A DNA stretch of 64,000 nucleotides from NCBI RefSeq assembly GCF_910592395.1, contig NC_088320.1:4650001-4714000 (forward strand). Reading direction: 5' to 3'. Made by a program: the position numbers and the translations under genes. Of the stretch, positions 60,401 through 64,000 are shown piece after piece. Below the pieces are notes generated by a model, which ran no database searches, was not told where the DNA came from, and was given only the letters and a program-made list of their open reading frames with translations. Origin of the DNA: Lineus longissimus (taxonomy: Eukaryota; Nemertea; Pilidiophora; Heteronemertea; Lineidae). Numbering within the stretch: position 1 is the first letter of the stretch; the number at the start of each line of letters is the position of its first letter.

Positions 60401-63400
60401 CCCTAAAATGGAATATGATTATGTTGACTTCTTGTTGATTGATGATCTAACGGACATTGATTTTTTTCTTCCAAAATAAAAATTGAAAGCTTCGAAGAAA
60501 ATTCTGGCAGAAACCCCCCAAAAACAATAAAAAATCTAAATTTACAATGATGTTCAATACACATATGGACCAAAAAATGAATCTCGAAGATCTTGAAATA
60601 TGAAATTAAAAGCAAAAAGGAAGGAATCATCGTGCCCCTTTTTCTTTCTGTGTTCGGATAGAGAAATTCGAAACACCCTCGAAACCAATCAATTGTTAAC
60701 TTACTGCTGGTCCAGGAGAGCCTCGCATTCCTCTTGGGCCTGGTAGGCCAGTTGATCCAGGTGAACCACCTGAACCAGTGTCTCCCTTGCCTCCTTGAGG
60801 GCCTGCAAGACCAGCTGGTCCTGGGCGTCCATTATCACCGGGCAGACCTGGTGGACCGGGTTCTCCATCCTTGCCGTCGAAACCATCTTCGCCGGGAGGT
60901 CCTGGGGGTCCTAAGCTTCCCTTTCCACTGCTGAGACCGTGTGGTCCTGGGTCTCCTGGCGCGCCGGTTAGACCTCGTTTTCCTGGTCCTCCTGGGCCGC
61001 CTGGCTTGCCTGGTGGGCCGATGTCTCCAAGGTCTCCCTTGGGTCCTTTTCCTCCTGGACCGCCAGGTTCTCCGGGAATACCCTGGGAAATAAAATGTAG
61101 CGGTTTACATAAAAGCAACATCCCACATTGATATGACAACACTATATTTTTTTGTTCATCTTCTGCATCACTGGTACAGTTTAAATCAGAACAGCGGCAG
61201 TTCGTCATGCATGCATTTCATAATTTATCACACTTTTACGATAATACGATGGCAAAATATACACCAGGTTATGCGTCGCGACCTGTCAGTGTCTTCACAA
61301 CCAGTACAACCACGAACAACCACAACGACATACTATTAAGAGCCTCTTGATATACATTAAAGATAAGTCCATCTGTTCGGCATTCACTTCGGAATAGTCA
61401 TCAATTTGGGTAAAAAGGCAATTTTTCATATTTGGTCGCAAATCTTGTCATTATACTCACAATTAGACCAGCTGGACCTGGTTCTCCCTTATTTCCGCTT
61501 GTTCCAGGTTGTCCCCTGTCGCCGTCCCTACCTCCTGGACCGCTTGGGCCGCGTGGACCGGGTATTCCTCGACTGCCAGGCTCGCCACGGTCACCAGGTG
61601 GACCTCGCTCTCCTCGTCCTCCATCCAAACCATCTTTACCGGCGGGTCCTGGGCCTCCGACGTCTCCAATCTTTCCCTGTTCTCCAGGTGCTCCGGCTGG
61701 GCCAGGTAGACCTATAACAAGAACAACAATATGTTGAGGTATTTCCAGCCTATGATTGTAGATGAGAATGCATGAAGTCGATTCGTCATCAGTTTTTGGC
61801 GTTCACCCATTTGGACCGCTGTTTCATTTAGAGACTCGGACTTGTCGTGAACACATTGCTAAAGAGCTGTGATAGAGCCCAGTCTGGTTGAGGTCAGCAT
61901 GTGAACATGGTTGCTAGCAGCTCGCTGTGAATATTCCTAACCACCGCTTACCTTGGAATCCTGGTGCTCCTCGCTGACCTGTTGAACCGTCCTTGCCTCG
62001 ATCTCCAGCGCGACCTCGGTCTCCTCTCAACCCTGGTGGACCAGCATCTCCTGGATCTCCAGCAGGACCTGGTGGGCCAGGAATACCGGGACCGCCATCT
62101 TTGCCACTTTCGCCCTGTAAGAGAGAAATTTTGAGTACTCATAATTACATGGGGTGAGGTGCAGTGGAACTCTCTCATTGGGAACACTTCTCGCAGGACA
62201 TTGTGGGACTTTGTTTAGACAACAAAAATGAGAGATACATGTAATATACTAGCAGCTAATTAGTTGTTCTACCGGCTTTTCCTAAGCCGCATGCAAAACC
62301 GACACCACCTCTTGCAACATCAAAAGAGCAAACAAGATAAAAGCAGTCAGTACGAATGGACAACGCCAACAGCGGACTGCACCATATCATAGTCATAATA
62401 TGAGTCAACTTACAGATGAGCCCCTGCCTCCGGGTGCACCTTGCGGGCCAGGTAGACCAGGTTGTCCAATCTGACCGGGTTCGCCGTTCTTTCCGTCTTG
62501 ACCTGCTGCACCAGATGGACCGCGTGGGCCGGGCTTTCCGTCAGAACCTGCAAGGTCACAGAATATTGAATGGTATGAGGGAAGGAACTTGTCAACGTCG
62601 TATTATCAGCTTGTAGATCAAGGCATCTGTTGGCGTTCAAAGATCACTTCATTTTATCATTTCATGGTCCACTGGCAGATGTTCTTGTTCATCAGGCCCA
62701 GCTCGATGTATATATACGAAACTTTGGCCCGTAATGGCCGTAAATTTAATTACAATGAATACATTCATACCTGCAGTTCCTGGACTTCCGCGTGGGCCGG
62801 GGGCGCCTTGTATACCAGGTCTGCCCATGTCTCCTGGTGGTCCCTTGTCTCCGTCTGTACCCGCTTTTCCTGCTGAACCGTCCTCTCCCTTGGGTCCTGG
62901 TGGTCCGTCATTACCAGCAGGTCCACGACCGCCGGGCTGTCCTCGCTCTCCTTGGAATCCTGGGGGGCCGGGTTGGCCACTGCTGCCACGGGAGCCCTAA
63001 CAAAGAAACAACGATATAATCTATTTAGATCTGTGGCTCGCTTCTACCGCTAACCCTTACCCTTTACCCACTAGGATGAATTCGCCTTGTAATCAGACAG
63101 GAGGAGTTGTGTGTATCAGACATTCGAAGGTGGTTTTGTCGAAATCACTTAAAGGGCGATATCTGATCATTGTGTCAGAGAGAAAACTGTCAAAGTAGCT
63201 CCAGTTCCAGCAGCCCAGATCGGGGAGTCTTCTGCAAATGTGCGGCAAACGTGACAATGAATCGACAGGAATGGTGTACCCACTGCTATCAAGCTCGTTG
63301 AGAAGTAAAATTAAGAAGATACTCGTATCTGGACTGGACAATGAATACCAGAGTGACCAACGCACTTGTTTCATCACGCTTATAGATTTCCAAAATGGCC

Positions 63401-63921
63401 CTTGCTTTATATTGAGATTTTATACCAAATTGTGAATTTCGGTGTCTTCAAAAAGACAACGCCAAAATAGAGGGGATCACTCCCGTACTCAAATCTCTCC
63501 ATTGGTATCGGCCGGTAAATAAAATGCAGCAAGTTGGAGAAGCTCACTTCAATGAGAATTAAATCCTTACCCTCTTTCCAGCGGGCCCTCGGGGACCTCG
63601 TGCTCCTGACTCGCCTGGTAGACCGTCCTTTCCATTTGTTCCTGCATCTCCGGCGAAGCCGGGGCTACCCTGTGGACCAACGTCTCCCTTCAGACCTGAG
63701 GATCCTGAGGGCCCTTGTGAGCCTGTCAATCCTGTGGGTCCGGGGAATCCTGGGGCTCCGGATGGACCAGGGGGGCCCATTCCTCCCTTTTCTCCCGACT
63801 CACCGGGGCTACCGTCAGGGCCAGCCTGACCAGGATTTCCTGGTTGACCTGGGGAGCCAGACTCACCACGGGGACCTTGCAGACCTACACTTCCCTTAGC
63901 TCCTGTCGGACCAGAATCTCC
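57477..63921 (-). CDS. Fibrillar collagen alpha chain, 3' part with complete C-propeptide
   Basis: Secreted fibril-forming collagen; the 5' end lies beyond 64000. Exons in gene order: 63921-63571, 62996-62771, 62547-62414, 62114-61952, 61711-61461, 61082-60705, 60402-59299, 59044-58879, 58650-58469, 58130-57909, 57623-57477 (TAG). Phases fit throughout, giving 1108 codons in the window. About 281 Gly-X-Y triplets are visible, ending in GPPGDS, followed by a short telopeptide ([17 protein letters not shown]) and a COLFI domain with YWIDPNQG, the NITYHC glycosylation sequon, [13 protein letters not shown] and GPVCFS at the end. Cleavage at RFA/DP by a tolloid-type protease is inferred. The helix has one register break, and an RGDN and a GFQGER motif. 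Helix exons are far larger than the usual 45/54/108 bp. Two C-propeptide cysteines of vertebrate chains are absent. Confidence 0.95.
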
Positions 63922-64000
63922 CTGTTTAAAATTAGAAAAAGAAGAACATGAGAACAAACATTTGGTAAAAATGTTTTATCGCTGTGAGAAGCTTTATCAA

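Noticed and set aside
59388-62000. Many long proline-rich open frames on the plus strand opposite the collagen exons
   Set aside because: The antisense of Gly-X-Y coding sequence is GC-rich and low in stops, so these are shadows.

Overview
This is eukaryotic nuclear DNA, almost certainly from a marine bilaterian invertebrate. Genes are split by short GT-AG introns, polyadenylation signals are AATAAA, and the protein set is animal: ORC2, an ankyrin/SOCS-box protein, FASTKD, a G-alpha subunit, STK11IP, HIGD1 and a fibrillar collagen. The sequence does not fix the phylum. The palindromes TAGGCCTA and TACATGTA are conspicuously frequent. I see no prokaryotic operons, CRISPR arrays, viral genes or toxin genes.

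Layout: (1) 1-2307 (+), the 3' part of ORC2, with a MITE-like element in its first visible intron. (2) 4232-5521 (-), an intronless ankyrin-repeat protein with a C-terminal SOCS box. (3) 5.5-10.5 kb, gene-poor, with an inverted pair of short tandem arrays near 9 kb. (4) 10538-13028 (+), a four-exon gene of unknown family. (5) 14974-17624 (+), a mitochondrial FASTKD-family protein with a RAP domain and a repetitive 3' UTR. (6) 19603-25333 (-), a complete ten-exon, divergent Gs-like G-alpha. (7) 25.4-35.2 kb, gene-poor, with a 50-bp tandem array near 34.3 kb. (8) 35860-45966 (-), STK11IP in about 18 exons, with large repeats in its introns. (9) 47926-48612 (+), a HIGD1-type mitochondrial protein, divergent from STK11IP. 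(10) 49536-53226 (-), a core MetE-type (cobalamin-independent) methionine synthase-like enzyme, unusual for an animal. (11) 57477-63921 (-), the 3' half of a fibrillar collagen, including its whole C-propeptide; the 5' part lies beyond the window.

The genes are unrelated housekeeping and matrix genes with no shared pathway. Exon models were built by hand from splice sites, reading-frame phase and recognised family motifs. In each multi-exon model the phases close in frame to a stop. The only junction that does not fit cleanly is the first exon of STK11IP. The best leads are the MetE-like gene with its inverted minisatellite intron, the divergent Gs-like subunit, and the collagen's oversized exons and missing C-propeptide cysteines. 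I do not see a clearly new multi-gene system.
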